Source of the DNA: Candidatus Physcousia equi
Lineage (GTDB): Bacteria; Bacteroidota; Bacteroidia; Bacteroidales; Bacteroidaceae
NCBI GenBank assembly: GCA_018065005.1
Contig: JAGHUD010000011.1
Span: 46,592-110,591 of the forward strand
Reading direction: 5' to 3'
DNA length: 64,000 bases
Shown here: in pieces, positions 24,775 through 33,900 of the stretch
How positions within the stretch are numbered: position 1 is the stretch's first letter
Layout of the letters: every line of letters starts with the position of its first letter
Position numbers and translations under genes: made by a program
The notes under the pieces: generated by a model
Told to the model about the DNA's origin: nothing
What the model saw: only the letters and a program-made list of their open reading frames with translations
Databases searched by the model: none

Positions 24775-26009
24775 CACTCCTTCGTTCGGGCATATCCCAC
24801 GAGTCTGTCGTAGCGGCCACCCGGTTCCTTGTAGTAGACGAGCACCTGGTATTCATTATTCGTTTGGAAGAAGTCGCCATCGGTGCGCCCCTGCGTCACC
24901 TCTTCTCCCTCCAGTTGCACGAAGCGATAGTCGTAGTAGCCCTGTTTGAGCAGGACAGCCACTCGGTATTCTTCCTCCTCCTCATCGTATTCCATGCGAT
25001 AGTCCTCGCAGGGCCAGTTGTTGCACCACAGTCCCTGAACATAAACCGGTCCGCCGGGCAGGGGTTCGCTTTTGAGACGGAAGTGGACGTAGACATACTC
25101 GCAGGTTGTCTCATTGTCCTCATTGTCGGCATTGCGCATCACATAGGCACCGTTGGCATCATGCTCGAAGACGTAGCTTCGCTGCGGTCTTGTCTCGTAG
25201 AGGGTGGCATGGAAATAAGGTTCGAACCACCGCATATTGTCGACGTTGAGGTTGACGCGGTGCACATCGAGCAGTTCAAACTTATGGCATTCGTTGCCGG
25301 CAGGGAAGATGAGCGAACGCTGGTGGGTGAACTCTGCCCCACCCGCTTTGCGGATGTTGGGCTGCACGGCGACGGTGCGCTCCTGCCTGCGGTTCTGGAC
25401 GACGAAGGTCTTGAGTTCGCGTGCCGGGTCGGTCACGCGCAGCACACCGTAGTTGATGTCGACAGCCACCTGCTGGTGGTGGCGCTGGAAGTCGATGTCG
25501 GTGTTGCCATCCACCTGCAAGGCGACGTGCATCACGGGGTCCACGAGACAGAACTCTGCCGTGGCGAGCGGTGCGTGCTCGTCGTCGTCCTCGTCGTAGA
25601 TGGTCACGCGGTAGTTGCCGGAGAGGAGCAGGTTGGTCTGCTCGTTGGGCAGTCGCAGTGCATAGTGTGTGTAGATTTGCGTCGTGTTGAAACTCTTCTC
25701 GTAGTCCTCGATGAGTTGGTCGTTGAGTCCAGCCAGATAGTTGCTCTCGAAGAGGTCCTCACTCGGTGTCCAGTCTGCTTCGCAGTGGTCGATGTGGTAG
25801 CGATAGCGATGAGGCTCGTGCGACATCTCGTCGAAACCAATCTCTACCCGCCAGGCTTGACGGTCCATCACGCATGGCAGCAGGGGATCGTCCATGGCGA
25901 TTGTCTGCAGCGAGCGCAGGTGGTCGGTGTCGAGTATGGTGTTGCGCTGTGCGCTCAGGCTGATGGCTATGGTCAGCAAAAATAGGATCGAGAGGAGTTG
26001 GTTCTTCAT
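24774..26009 (-). CDS. Type IX secretion plug protein (DUF5103 family)
   Basis: 411 aa with a signal peptide (MKNQLLSILFLLTIAISLSA, then QRN). The N-terminal region (RVEIGFDEMSHEPHRYRYHI, CEADWTPSEDLFESNYLAG) and the beta-rich body match DUF5103, whose structurally studied member plugs the SprA translocon of the type IX secretion system. It is likely periplasmic or associated with the outer membrane. No other T9SS gene is visible. Its stop overlaps the pullulanase start, so the two are translationally coupled despite unrelated roles. Confidence 0.85.
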   Translation of the reverse strand: MKNQLLSILFLLTIAISLSAQRNTILDTDHLRSLQTIAMDDPLLPCVMDRQAWRVEIGFDEMSHEPHRYRYHIDHCEADWTPSEDLFESNYLAGLNDQLIEDYEKSFNTTQIYTHYALRLPNEQTNLLLSGNYRVTIYDEDDDEHAPLATAEFCLVDPVMHVALQVDGNTDIDFQRHHQQVAVDINYGVLRVTDPARELKTFVVQNRRQERTVAVQPNIRKAGGAEFTHQRSLIFPAGNECHKFELLDVHRVNLNVDNMRWFEPYFHATLYETRPQRSYVFEHDANGAYVMRNADNEDNETTCEYVYVHFRLKSEPLPGGPVYVQGLWCNNWPCEDYRMEYDEEEEEYRVAVLLKQGYYDYRFVQLEGEEVTQGRTDGDFFQTNNEYQVLVYYKEPGGRYDRLVGYARTKE

Positions 26010-26091
26010 GTTGTTGAGAGGTTTCTGTTTCTTCCTTATCTGTGTGGTTGATGAGGGAGCGCATGCGCTGCTGTTTCATGCCACAAAAAAT

Positions 26092-26179
26092 TGCTTCACG
26101 CAGGACTTTTTAGTTTCTGCTGCAGAAATTGTCAGTTTCTGCTGCAGAAAATTTTTGCTCCTCGTGCAGAAACAACAAA
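26092..26179. repeat. 22-bp tandem repeat array B (about 4 units)
   Basis: Units at 26092, 26114, 26136 and a diverged one at 26158. The first unit ends in GCAGGACTTTTTAG, almost the same as the first unit of array A (GCAGGACTTTTCAG); the central two carry TTTCTGCTGCAGAAA. It lies between two leftward genes. Confidence 0.8.
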
Positions 26180-26196
26180 AAGCTGCCGGCAACGAC

Positions 26197-27051
26197 TTAT
26201 TTTTTGAGTCGGAAAACGCGTATGCCGAGGTTGGTCGGATGCTTTTTCATATACCGGTAGAGTGTCATGGGTTCGAGCACGACCTTGTGGTGGATGCTGC
26301 TGGCATTGAGCAGATGGAGCTTGCCGTCGGTGCCCCATTGGGCAAAACCGAGGTGGGAGACGTCCAGTCCGTCCTTCGACGTGACAAGCGCCAGCACATC
26401 GCCGTCGCGCACGTTTGTGAGCACGTCGCGCCCCTTGTTGAGCATTTCGTTGGGGATGTAGGCTACGGGCTGCCCACTCAGTTCCTGCTCGTAGGTCTGG
26501 ATGAGGTCTTTCACTGCCTGTGGTGCGTCCTTGAGCATACGGTAGGCGGCGCTATGCCGACTCATGTAGTGGAGGTCGAGCTTCTGTGTCTGGAGGTGGG
26601 TCTGAGGGCTGACCACTTCCTCAGCCAAGCCCAGGGCTGTGTTGCTGCGCACCCACTGCGACCAATAATGGTTGCGCGAGGGATAGCCGTTTCGCTTTCC
26701 GTCGCGATAGCGCATGCGCTCGAGCCAGTAGCAGAAATCGGCGAACGAGGTGCTGCCCTGTTGGGTGGTGAGGGCGAGGGCGAGACAGTTGTCGACCAGG
26801 GTGGTGCAGTCGAGCTGGCGCAAGTTGACCACAAGCGGCTCGTTCGTGTGCCCCTCCAGGGTGTGTGCCACATAGGGCAAGCCCAGAAACTGCTTGGCAT
26901 AATAGCTTGTCAGACTGCAGTCCTTGGGTTGCGCAGCTCCCTGCTGGAGGAGTGTCACCACCTTGATGCTGTCTTCGCGGGTGTAGATGGCGGCGTTTGC
27001 CGCTGTGGCGATGCTGCAAGCGAGCATCCAGGCTATGAGCTGTCCTTTCAT
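26197..27051 (-). CDS. DUF1460 protein (putative amidase/NlpC-P60-like)
   Basis: 284 aa from ATG 27051, with a signal peptide (MKGQLIAWMLACSIATAANA). The family motif QLDCTTLVDNCLALAL near residue 73 contains the presumed nucleophile Cys, and DVSHLGFA near residue 230 contains the presumed His; this resembles N-acetylmuramoyl-L-alanine amidase-like/NlpC-P60 folds. It is probably periplasmic and acts on peptidoglycan. The ATG overlaps the stop of mtgA (ATGA), so a cell-wall hydrolase and a cell-wall synthase are co-translated. An earlier in-frame start lies inside mtgA and was not used. Confidence 0.85.
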   Translation of the reverse strand: MKGQLIAWMLACSIATAANAAIYTREDSIKVVTLLQQGAAQPKDCSLTSYYAKQFLGLPYVAHTLEGHTNEPLVVNLRQLDCTTLVDNCLALALTTQQGSTSFADFCYWLERMRYRDGKRNGYPSRNHYWSQWVRSNTALGLAEEVVSPQTHLQTQKLDLHYMSRHSAAYRMLKDAPQAVKDLIQTYEQELSGQPVAYIPNEMLNKGRDVLTNVRDGDVLALVTSKDGLDVSHLGFAQWGTDGKLHLLNASSIHHKVVLEPMTLYRYMKKHPTNLGIRVFRLKK

Positions 27052-27863
27052 CTTCGTTTTTTGTTTTTTTCCGTTCTCTCTTTTTGCTGCTCTCTGCGTT
27101 TGGTGATGGGTTTCTCTTTGATGCACCGATCTCGGTCGCTCCAATACTTTGCCACATGCTGCATCTGCGTGAGTATCTGCCGCTGCCGCTTGCGCATGTA
27201 GGAGGAGGGCGACTTGCTGCTGAAGCGGCGCGGATTGGGCAGTGTGGCAGCGACGAGGGCGCACTGCTCGCGGGTCATGTCCTTGGCGTGACAGCCGAAA
27301 TGCTGCTGTGCCACGGCTTCTGCTCCGTAGATGCCATCGCCCATTTCGATGACGTTGAGATAGACTTCCATGATGCGCTCCTTGGGCCAGAACAGTTCGA
27401 TGAGGAAGGTGAAGTATGCCTCAAAGCCTTTTCTTATCCACGTCGATGAGGGCCACAGGAAGACATTTTTGGCTGTTTGCTGACTGATGGTGCTCGCGCC
27501 ACGCCTTCGCCCTCCGCGTTCGGCTTCTTCCATGGCTTTCTCGATGGCGTCGAAATCGAAGCCGTGGTGCTCCAGAAAGAGTTGGTCTTCGCTTGCCATC
27601 ACTGCCACGGGCAGGTGTGCGGAGATGTCTTCGAGGGGCACCCATTTGTGCTCGCACACAACGGGCCGTCCCTCCTGCTTCATCGCTATGCTGCGAATAC
27701 CCATGAGCGTCGTGTAGGGGACGGGCACCCATCGGTATAACAAAACAGCAAGGATTGTGCTCCCAAAGAAAAGGAACACAATCCATAGCATTATCTTACC
27801 CAGCTTCTTCACAGGCTTGGGATTTTTGTCGTGTAGCTGTGAGTGCGGCAAGCCAAAGCGCAT
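27048..27863 (-). CDS. mtgA: Monofunctional peptidoglycan glycosyltransferase
   Basis: 271 aa from ATG 27863, which has an AAGG box just upstream; a GTG at 27890 is the alternative. One N-terminal membrane helix (IMLWIVFLFFGSTILAVLLY) is followed by the GT51 domain: AVMASEDQLFLEHHGFD with the catalytic Glu, RRRGASTISQQTAKNVFLWP, and KERIMEVYLNVIEMGDGIYG. It polymerises lipid II glycan strands at the inner membrane and lacks a transpeptidase domain. The C-terminus is a very basic tail (KERTEKNKKRR). It lies between an OmpA lipoprotein gene (30 bases upstream) and DUF1460. Confidence 0.94.
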   Translation of the reverse strand: MRFGLPHSQLHDKNPKPVKKLGKIMLWIVFLFFGSTILAVLLYRWVPVPYTTLMGIRSIAMKQEGRPVVCEHKWVPLEDISAHLPVAVMASEDQLFLEHHGFDFDAIEKAMEEAERGGRRRGASTISQQTAKNVFLWPSSTWIRKGFEAYFTFLIELFWPKERIMEVYLNVIEMGDGIYGAEAVAQQHFGCHAKDMTREQCALVAATLPNPRRFSSKSPSSYMRKRQRQILTQMQHVAKYWSDRDRCIKEKPITKRREQQKERTEKNKKRR

Positions 27864-27893
27864 CCTTGACGCCTGGCTGCCGCTACGCACTCG

Positions 27894-28610
27894 TTACTGC
27901 AGTGTGCCGTTGTTGGCAGCGTTGATCATGGCCTCGCTGGCATAGAGATACACCTCTACGCGACGGCTGGCAGCCTTGTTCTCCTTGCCGTTGGCGTCAT
28001 AGATGAGGTAGTTGGCGTCAGCACCGTAGCCTGTGGTGCTCTTGATCTGAGCGTTGCTCACACCGCAGTTGTTGAGCAGGTAGTTGGTCACTGCCTGAGC
28101 GCGGTTCTTGCTCAGTGAGAGGTTGGTGCTAGCGCTGCCCTCGCTGCTGGCGAAACCGTAGATGGCTACGTCGCAGTCGGTGTAGACGTTGAGCACGTTG
28201 GTGGCAAACTGACGCAGGCTGCTCATGGCTGCACTCTGGAGTGTGGACTTGCCCTGAGCGAAGAGGATGCCGCTGTCGAAGGTCACCTTGACAGCCTCAA
28301 GGCCCTGCTTGTCGGTGGTGGTCTCTACCTGTGCGTTGGCAACAGCCTTTGCTGCAGCAGCTGCCTTGTCCATCTTCTTGCCGATGAGAGCACCGGCTGT
28401 GCCACCTGCTGCTACGCCTACGCCTGCACCAATGGCAGCACCCAGACCAGCATTGCCGAAGATAGCACCCAGACCAGCACCCAGACCAGCACCTACGGCA
28501 CCACCTGCTGCACCACCAATCATGCCGCCCTTGGCAGAATTTGTCAGGTTACAGCCACTCAACATCAAAGCGGCGCAAAGCACGCCGATCATCATTTTCA
28601 AGCTTTTCAT
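27894..28610 (-). CDS. OmpA-family lipoprotein with glycine zipper
   Basis: 238 aa. The lipobox (LCAALMLSGC) puts the lipidated Cys at residue 20. Residues about 28-80 are a Gly/Ala-rich zipper (GGAAGGAVGAGLGAGLGA and repeats) likely to associate with membrane. The C-terminal OmpA domain (about 105-225) shows VTFDSGILFAQGKSTL, YGFASSEGSASTNLSLSKNR and NKAASRRVEVYLY, the peptidoglycan-binding signature. It anchors the outer membrane to the wall. It leads a leftward set with mtgA and DUF1460. A TAACTTTG -7 box lies 64 bases upstream. Confidence 0.93.
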   Translation of the reverse strand: MKSLKMMIGVLCAALMLSGCNLTNSAKGGMIGGAAGGAVGAGLGAGLGAIFGNAGLGAAIGAGVGVAAGGTAGALIGKKMDKAAAAAKAVANAQVETTTDKQGLEAVKVTFDSGILFAQGKSTLQSAAMSSLRQFATNVLNVYTDCDVAIYGFASSEGSASTNLSLSKNRAQAVTNYLLNNCGVSNAQIKSTTGYGADANYLIYDANGKENKAASRRVEVYLYASEAMINAANNGTLQ

Positions 28611-28673
28611 AATCTTTTTCTTTTAAAAAAAATAATTAATAAATATAGAAAGTGTTTCACGCTTTAGACGGCG

Positions 28674-28681
28674 CAAAGTTA
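28674..28681 (-). promoter_or_regulatory. -7 box (TAACTTTG) of the OmpA lipoprotein gene
   Basis: Exact consensus on the minus strand in the 278-base divergent gap; the upstream partner is poor. Confidence 0.5.
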
Positions 28682-28798
28682 CGAAGAAAAGTTGAAAACC
28701 ATGCCACAATGGACAGAAAAGTTATACTCTTTTCACAACAATACGCCTTTTTTCAGTATAAAAGAGGAGCAAATGATGCAACTCTCACAGTTTTTTCG

Positions 28799-28806
28799 TA
28801 ACTTTG
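28799..28806 (+). promoter_or_regulatory. -7 box (TAACTTTG) of proS
   Basis: Exact TAnnTTTG match about 83 bases before the proS ATG. The remainder of the divergent gap has no gene. Confidence 0.5.
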
Positions 28807-28888
28807 TGGCCGAAATGATTTGGACTGACAAAAGCAGCCCACCAACGCACTATACACAGCCAAGCTAATAAAAAAAATAACGAACATA

Positions 28889-30370
28889 ATGGCAAAAGAA
28901 CTCGATTTCCTTACAAAAAGGAGTGAAGACTATTCAAAATGGTATAACGAACTCGTCGTGAAAGCAGACCTCGCTGAGCAGAGCGACGTGCGCGGCTGCA
29001 TGGTCATCAAACCCTATGGCTATGCCATCTGGGAGAAGATGCAGAGCATACTCGACGCCAAATTCAAGGAGACGGGCGTGCAGAACGCCTACTTCCCCCT
29101 GCTCATCCCTAAGTCGTTCCTCTCGCGCGAAGCAGAGCACGTGGAAGGATTTGCCAAGGAGTGTGCCGTGGTCACACACTACCGCCTCAAGACCAACGAG
29201 ACGCACGACGGTGTGGTGGTGGACCCCGCCGCTAAGCTCGAAGAGGAACTCATCATCCGCCCCACCTCGGAGACCATCATTTGGAACACCTATAAGAACT
29301 GGATCCACTCGTATCGCGACCTGCCCGTCCTCTGCAACCAATGGTGCAACGTCATGCGCTGGGAGATGCGCACACGCCTCTTTCTCCGCACTGCTGAGTT
29401 CCTCTGGCAAGAGGGACACACCGCACACGCCACACGCGAGGAGGCTGAAGAGCGCGCCAAGCAGATGCTGAAGGTGTATGCCGACTTCGCCGAGCAATAC
29501 ATGGCTGTGCCCGTGGTGCAGGGTGTGAAGAGCGAGACGGAACGTTTCGCCGGTGCACTCGACACCTACACCATCGAGGCGATGATGCAAGACGGCAAGG
29601 CGCTGCAGAGCGGCACATCGCACTTCCTCGGTCAGAACTTCGGCAAAGCCTTCGACGTGCAGTTCCTCAACAAAGAGAACAAGCCCGAATATGCATGGGC
29701 GACATCGTGGGGTGTCAGCACCCGACTGATGGGCGCACTCATCATGACACACTCCGACGACAACGGACTCGTGCTCCCTCCCCTGCTCGCTCCCCTGCAG
29801 GTGGTCATCATCCCCATCGGCGGCAAAGCGGCACAAATGGAGGCTGTCGACGCTGCGGTGGCACCCATCATGGACGAACTGAAGGCTATGGGCATCAGCG
29901 TGAAGTATGACAACGCCGACAACCGTCGCCCTGGCTTCAAGTTTGCCGACTACGAACTCAAGGGTGTGCCCGTGCGACTTGTGCTCGGCGCACGCGACCT
30001 GGAGAACGGCACCATCGAAGTGATGCGCCGCGACACACTCGAAAAGGAGAGCCGACCCATTGCCGGCATTGCTGCCTACGTCAAGGAACTGCTCGAGCAG
30101 ATTCAGGAGAACATCTTCCAGAAGGCACTCAAGTATCGCGACGAGCACATCTACGAGTGCGACAACTACGACGAGTTCAAGCAGCGCGTCAAGGAAGGCG
30201 GTTTCTTCCTCTGCCATTGGGACGGAACGGCTGAGACCGAGGCAAAAATCAAGGAGGAGACGCAAGCTACCATTCGGTGCGTGCCCTTCGGCGTGGAACA
30301 AACACCTGGCGTGGACATGGTGAGCGGCAAGCCCGCCGTGGCTCGCGTGCTCATCGCCAGAAGCTACTAA
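28889..30370 (+). CDS. proS: Prolyl-tRNA synthetase (archaeal/eukaryotic type)
   Basis: 493 aa, the short form without the bacterial editing insert. It charges tRNA-Pro. The N-terminal [20 protein letters not shown] and class II catalytic elements ([43 protein letters not shown], and [20 protein letters not shown]) are those of type 3 ProRS. The C-terminal extension ends in RSY, typical of this class. A membrane protein gene begins within a few bases of its stop. Confidence 0.96.
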   Translation: MAKELDFLTKRSEDYSKWYNELVVKADLAEQSDVRGCMVIKPYGYAIWEKMQSILDAKFKETGVQNAYFPLLIPKSFLSREAEHVEGFAKECAVVTHYRLKTNETHDGVVVDPAAKLEEELIIRPTSETIIWNTYKNWIHSYRDLPVLCNQWCNVMRWEMRTRLFLRTAEFLWQEGHTAHATREEAEERAKQMLKVYADFAEQYMAVPVVQGVKSETERFAGALDTYTIEAMMQDGKALQSGTSHFLGQNFGKAFDVQFLNKENKPEYAWATSWGVSTRLMGALIMTHSDDNGLVLPPLLAPLQVVIIPIGGKAAQMEAVDAAVAPIMDELKAMGISVKYDNADNRRPGFKFADYELKGVPVRLVLGARDLENGTIEVMRRDTLEKESRPIAGIAAYVKELLEQIQENIFQKALKYRDEHIYECDNYDEFKQRVKEGGFFLCHWDGTAETEAKIKEETQATIRCVPFGVEQTPGVDMVSGKPAVARVLIARSY

Positions 30371-30375
30371 CCACA

Positions 30376-31674
30376 TTGCGCCCCCGCCTCTCTCTTTTTG
30401 CTGCGCAGGAAATCCCCGCAGCTCTCATCATCTTCGTCTCCTTTCTGGTGTTCATTCAGACGGGAACAACGCCAGCGCTGAGCACACTGTACTCAGCGCT
30501 GCTCGCTTTGCCATGGACCACAAAGACCTGGATGCGACAGAGAAACATGCGCAGCGGAAAGTCGCGCCTCTTGCTCTGCGAAGGCCTCATCCTCCTGTGC
30601 CTGGTCGCCTTGTCTGCCATCACAAGTCCACAATCGCCTGGCTTCCGATGGAGCGGAATGGGCAGCGGCAACGGTCTTGCCCTCTTCACGCTCCTCTTCC
30701 TGCTGACGCTCAACACGGCATGGCATGAGGTGCTTGCCGAGGCATCCTATTGGCAGATGCGTCCGCGAATGCGTAGGTTCTACGAGCAACCGCGCCTGTT
30801 TGTGGCGCAAAGTCTCGTTGTGGCAACCTATGGTCTGCTCATCATCTTCGTGGCAAGCCTGGAAGTGCTCACGCACAGCATCTACGTGTCATGGGCAATA
30901 GGTTTCAGGGCTGCGGCTAGCATCCTGCTGCTTTTCTTTCTCTGGCACTCCATTGCTGTGCCTAACGCCTCCGCTACGCAATCTCCCGACAGGGGAGCAG
31001 ACGAAGGACCAGCACCAAGCAGTGCTCATTCGGCTGCTGCCACCACACTTCCCTCTCACGCGAAGACATGGTGCAAGCGCTTCGCACTTCTTTTCCTGCT
31101 CCTGCTTCCCCAATCGCTGATGTTCTACACCCGTGTGCTCTTCCTGCTCGCCACAGAAGACCAAGGCGGTCTCTCATGCAGCCTGCAGGAATTGGGCTAC
31201 GCACATGGCGTTGTGGGCGCCATCGCCTTTGGTCTGGGTGCCTTCCTCAGTCAGCGGTTCAAAACACACAAGCACCTCAAACACCCACACTATCCACAAC
31301 AGCACGTGACCAAGAAGACGCAAAGCACCTCCCACTGGTGCCCGCCCTTGAGTTGCATCTGCCTCACGCTGTCTCCCCTCGTCTATCTGGCACTCTCACT
31401 CAACCATCCCGACACGCTCTGGATGCTCAGCCTTTCCACCTTTGCCGCTCAGCTGCTTTTCGGCTTCGGACTCCACCGCACGCTCTCCCACTTCGCTCTG
31501 CCTGCCTTCATCGGACTGCGTGTGCCCTTGGTGGCGCTTGCCATGTTTCTGCCCATGGCACTGAGCGGATGGATGGTTTCGCAGATGAGCTTCACCCAAT
31601 TCTTCCTGGTGGATAGTCTCTGTGCGCTCCTCCCACTCTCCCTTATGCTGTGGCAACACCATAACCGACGTTAG
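30376..31674 (+). CDS. AmpG-like MFS membrane protein, divergent
   Basis: About 432 aa if the TTG at 30376 is the start; no ATG lies in the plausible region and longer readings overlap proS. It has about 10-12 hydrophobic segments. Faint resemblance to AmpG-type permeases is seen in TAWHEVLAEASYWQMRP (the SAxHDIAADGYY region of AmpG) and ELGYAHGVVGAIAFGLGAFL. A hydrophilic loop (about residues 205-245) separates the two halves. AmpG proteins import anhydromuropeptides; such a role here is only a guess. It is possibly co-transcribed with proS. Confidence 0.6.
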   Translation: MRPRLSLFAAQEIPAALIIFVSFLVFIQTGTTPALSTLYSALLALPWTTKTWMRQRNMRSGKSRLLLCEGLILLCLVALSAITSPQSPGFRWSGMGSGNGLALFTLLFLLTLNTAWHEVLAEASYWQMRPRMRRFYEQPRLFVAQSLVVATYGLLIIFVASLEVLTHSIYVSWAIGFRAAASILLLFFLWHSIAVPNASATQSPDRGADEGPAPSSAHSAAATTLPSHAKTWCKRFALLFLLLLPQSLMFYTRVLFLLATEDQGGLSCSLQELGYAHGVVGAIAFGLGAFLSQRFKTHKHLKHPHYPQQHVTKKTQSTSHWCPPLSCICLTLSPLVYLALSLNHPDTLWMLSLSTFAAQLLFGFGLHRTLSHFALPAFIGLRVPLVALAMFLPMALSGWMVSQMSFTQFFLVDSLCALLPLSLMLWQHHNRR

Positions 31675-31760
31675 GCGCAAGAAAACCACACTCGTGACCA
31701 TCATCCACGTTGGAGTTTTGAAGAAACAAGAACACGTCAAAAGGCGAATCACCAAAAACA

Positions 31761-31814
31761 AAAAAGCAGCAACCGCATGGTTTCCCTTACGGGGATACCG
31801 TGCGGTTGCTGCTT
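31761..31814. terminator. Terminator after tRNA-Leu
   Basis: AAGCAGCAACCGCA pairs with TGCGGTTGCTGCTT, with inner GG/CC and CCC/GGG pairings; on the minus strand it is followed by a T-tract. It ends the tRNA transcript and may also stop the rightward membrane-protein gene. Confidence 0.85.
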
Positions 31815-31817
31815 CTG

Positions 31818-31899
31818 TACGCCTGATAAGACTCGAACTTACACGCCTCGCGGCACCAGATCCTAAGTCTGGCGTGTCTACCAATTCCACCACAAGCGC
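31818..31899 (-). tRNA. tRNA-Leu (anticodon UAG)
   Basis: 82 bases without encoded CCA. The acceptor GCGCTTG pairs with CAGGCGT (a G-U at the end). The D-arm contains GGTGGAATTGGTAGACAC, the anticodon stem-loop CCAGACTTAGGATCTGG carries TAG, a long type II variable arm follows (TGCCGCGAGGCG), and the T-loop is AGTTCGAGTCT. The long variable arm and G-rich D-loop are leucine-type. It has its own promoter and terminator. Confidence 0.95.
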
Positions 31900-31912
31900 A
31901 GATTTGTGGGTG

Positions 31913-31943
31913 CAAAGTTACACAAAAGTTTAGATAGAGACAA
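31913..31943 (-). promoter_or_regulatory. Promoter of tRNA-Leu
   Basis: TAACTTTG (31913-31920) on the minus strand with a TTG at 31941-31943, 20 bases apart, 14 bases before the tRNA 5' end. Confidence 0.6.
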
Positions 31944-31958
31944 CTTTTAGCGCATTTT

Positions 31959-31990
31959 TTTGGAGATAAATCACATTTTCATTAACTTTG
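31959..31990 (+). promoter_or_regulatory. Promoter of the sppA-lpxK-punA operon
   Basis: TTTG (31959-31962) and TAACTTTG (31983-31990) with a 20-base spacer. The leader to sppA is about 125 bases. It is back to back with the tRNA-Leu promoter. Confidence 0.7.
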
Positions 31991-32117
31991 CACGTGGGAA
32001 GTCCACCCTTCCCAAGAAGGATTGTATCATCACACACCTTCCCCCCACAAACAGCTAAAACTATACCTAACAATCAAAACTTAACCTTACAACTGAAAAC
32101 TTAACTAAAAACAAATC

Positions 32118-33899
32118 ATGGGACAGTTCTTTAAAATGGTAGGTGCCACCATCGTGGGCCTACTGCTATGGTCTTTGCTCTTCGTCATCTTTGCCATCAT
32201 CGGCATCGCTGGCATCGCGTCCTCTGAGAGCAACGTGAAAATTGAAGAGAACAGCATTCTGCGCATCCGACTCAACGGCATGATGGCTGAACGCAACGAG
32301 TCATCCGCACTCTCTTTCCTCGCAGGAGAAGGTGCTACCGTTTCACTCGAGCAAGTGCTAACCGCCATCAACAAGGCTTCCAAAAACGAGAACATCAAAG
32401 GCATATACATCGAAGGCGGTGCATTGTCTGCCTCACCAGCCATGCTACAAGAGATCAGACAAGCGCTCGCACGCTTCAAGAAAGAATCGAAGAAGTGGAT
32501 CGTGAGCTATGCCGACAGCTATACACAAGGATGCTACTATGTGTGCTCAGTGGCAGACGAACTCTATCTCAACCCAAGCGGTATGCTCGACTGGCACGGA
32601 CTGGGCGGAGAGATCACTTTCTATGCTGATGTGCTGAAGAAGGTGGGCGTGAAGATGCAGGTTTTCAAAGTGGGCACCTTCAAAAGTGCAGTCGAGCCCT
32701 ACATCGGAACAGAGATGAGCGAGCCGAACCGCGAACAGGTGCGCAGCTACTTGACAAGCATCTGGCAGGTGATGCTGAAGGATGTGGCTGAATCAAGAAA
32801 GATAAGCACGAACCGCCTCAATGCCCTGGCAGACACGCTGACGACCTTCCTCCCTACTGCCACCTTGGTGAAGGAAAAGATGGTGACAGAACTCTTCTAT
32901 AAAGACCAAGTGCGCGACCGCCTCAAGACGAAGACCGAGCGCGACGAAAAAGAAGGACTTCGCTTCGTCTCGCCCAGCAAGATGGCACGAGCCGAAGAGG
33001 ACATCGAGAAACGGGAAGACTGCATCGTGGTCTACTACGCACACGGCGACATCGTGGACGACATGACCAGCAGCATTACGGGAGCCAACGGAGCCTGCAT
33101 CGCACCCGAACCGATGAACCGCGAACTGGAAACCCTGCGCAACGACGAACAAGTGAAAGCAGTGGTCATTCGTGTGAACTCTGGCGGTGGTTCAGCGTTT
33201 GCAAGCGAGCAAATATGGCACGAGATAGAACGCCTGAAGGCAAAGAAACCCGTCGTCATCTCCATGGGAGGCATGGCTGGCAGCGGTGGTTACTACATCT
33301 CGTGTGGCGCTTCACGCATCCTGGCAGAGCCCACCACCCTGACCGGAAGCATTGGCATCTTTGGACTCATCCCCGATGCCAGCGAACTGATGACAGAAAA
33401 GATCGGACTGCACTATGACGGCATACAAACCAACCGCTATGGCAACTTCGGAACAATGAGTCGCGGCATGAACGAAGAAGAGTCGCGCATGATGCAGAAC
33501 TACATCGAACGAGGATACGATCTCTTCACACGACGCGTGGCAGAGGGAAGAAACATCTCGCAAGACAGCGTAAAAGTGATTGCTGAGGGACGCGTCTGGA
33601 CGGGAGAGCAAGCGCTCAAGATTGGACTCGTCGACCAACTGGGCGACCTCCAGGACGCCATCCGCGAAGCTGCCAAGCTGGCAAAGATTTCTGACTACAA
33701 CCTCTACAGCCTGCCAGAAGAGAAGTCCTTCTGGAGTCAACTCTTCGGCGGCGAAGAAGAAGAGGACGGCAAAGACCTCATGGAGATGCAACTGAAGGCG
33801 CTCCTCGGCGAGCTCTACGAGCCATTCGTCACCTTGCGCAACTTGCGCAGTGCAAATCCCGTGCAGGCAAGACTTCCATACCTTCTCAGAATTGAATGA
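32118..33899 (+). CDS. sppA: Signal peptide peptidase SppA, 67K type
   Basis: 593 aa with one N-terminal membrane helix (IVGLLLWSLLFVIFAIIGIA). Two tandem SppA domains are present: the first supplies the general-base Lys in KVGTFKSAVEPYIG (about residue 189) and the second the nucleophile Ser in GGMAGSGGYYISCGA (about residue 389). It degrades cleaved signal peptides in the inner membrane. It heads a rightward operon with lpxK, which starts 1 base after its stop (or slightly later), and punA. Confidence 0.95.
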   Translation: MGQFFKMVGATIVGLLLWSLLFVIFAIIGIAGIASSESNVKIEENSILRIRLNGMMAERNESSALSFLAGEGATVSLEQVLTAINKASKNENIKGIYIEGGALSASPAMLQEIRQALARFKKESKKWIVSYADSYTQGCYYVCSVADELYLNPSGMLDWHGLGGEITFYADVLKKVGVKMQVFKVGTFKSAVEPYIGTEMSEPNREQVRSYLTSIWQVMLKDVAESRKISTNRLNALADTLTTFLPTATLVKEKMVTELFYKDQVRDRLKTKTERDEKEGLRFVSPSKMARAEEDIEKREDCIVVYYAHGDIVDDMTSSITGANGACIAPEPMNRELETLRNDEQVKAVVIRVNSGGGSAFASEQIWHEIERLKAKKPVVISMGGMAGSGGYYISCGASRILAEPTTLTGSIGIFGLIPDASELMTEKIGLHYDGIQTNRYGNFGTMSRGMNEEESRMMQNYIERGYDLFTRRVAEGRNISQDSVKVIAEGRVWTGEQALKIGLVDQLGDLQDAIREAAKLAKISDYNLYSLPEEKSFWSQLFGGEEEEDGKDLMEMQLKALLGELYEPFVTLRNLRSANPVQARLPYLLRIE

Positions 33900-33900
33900 A

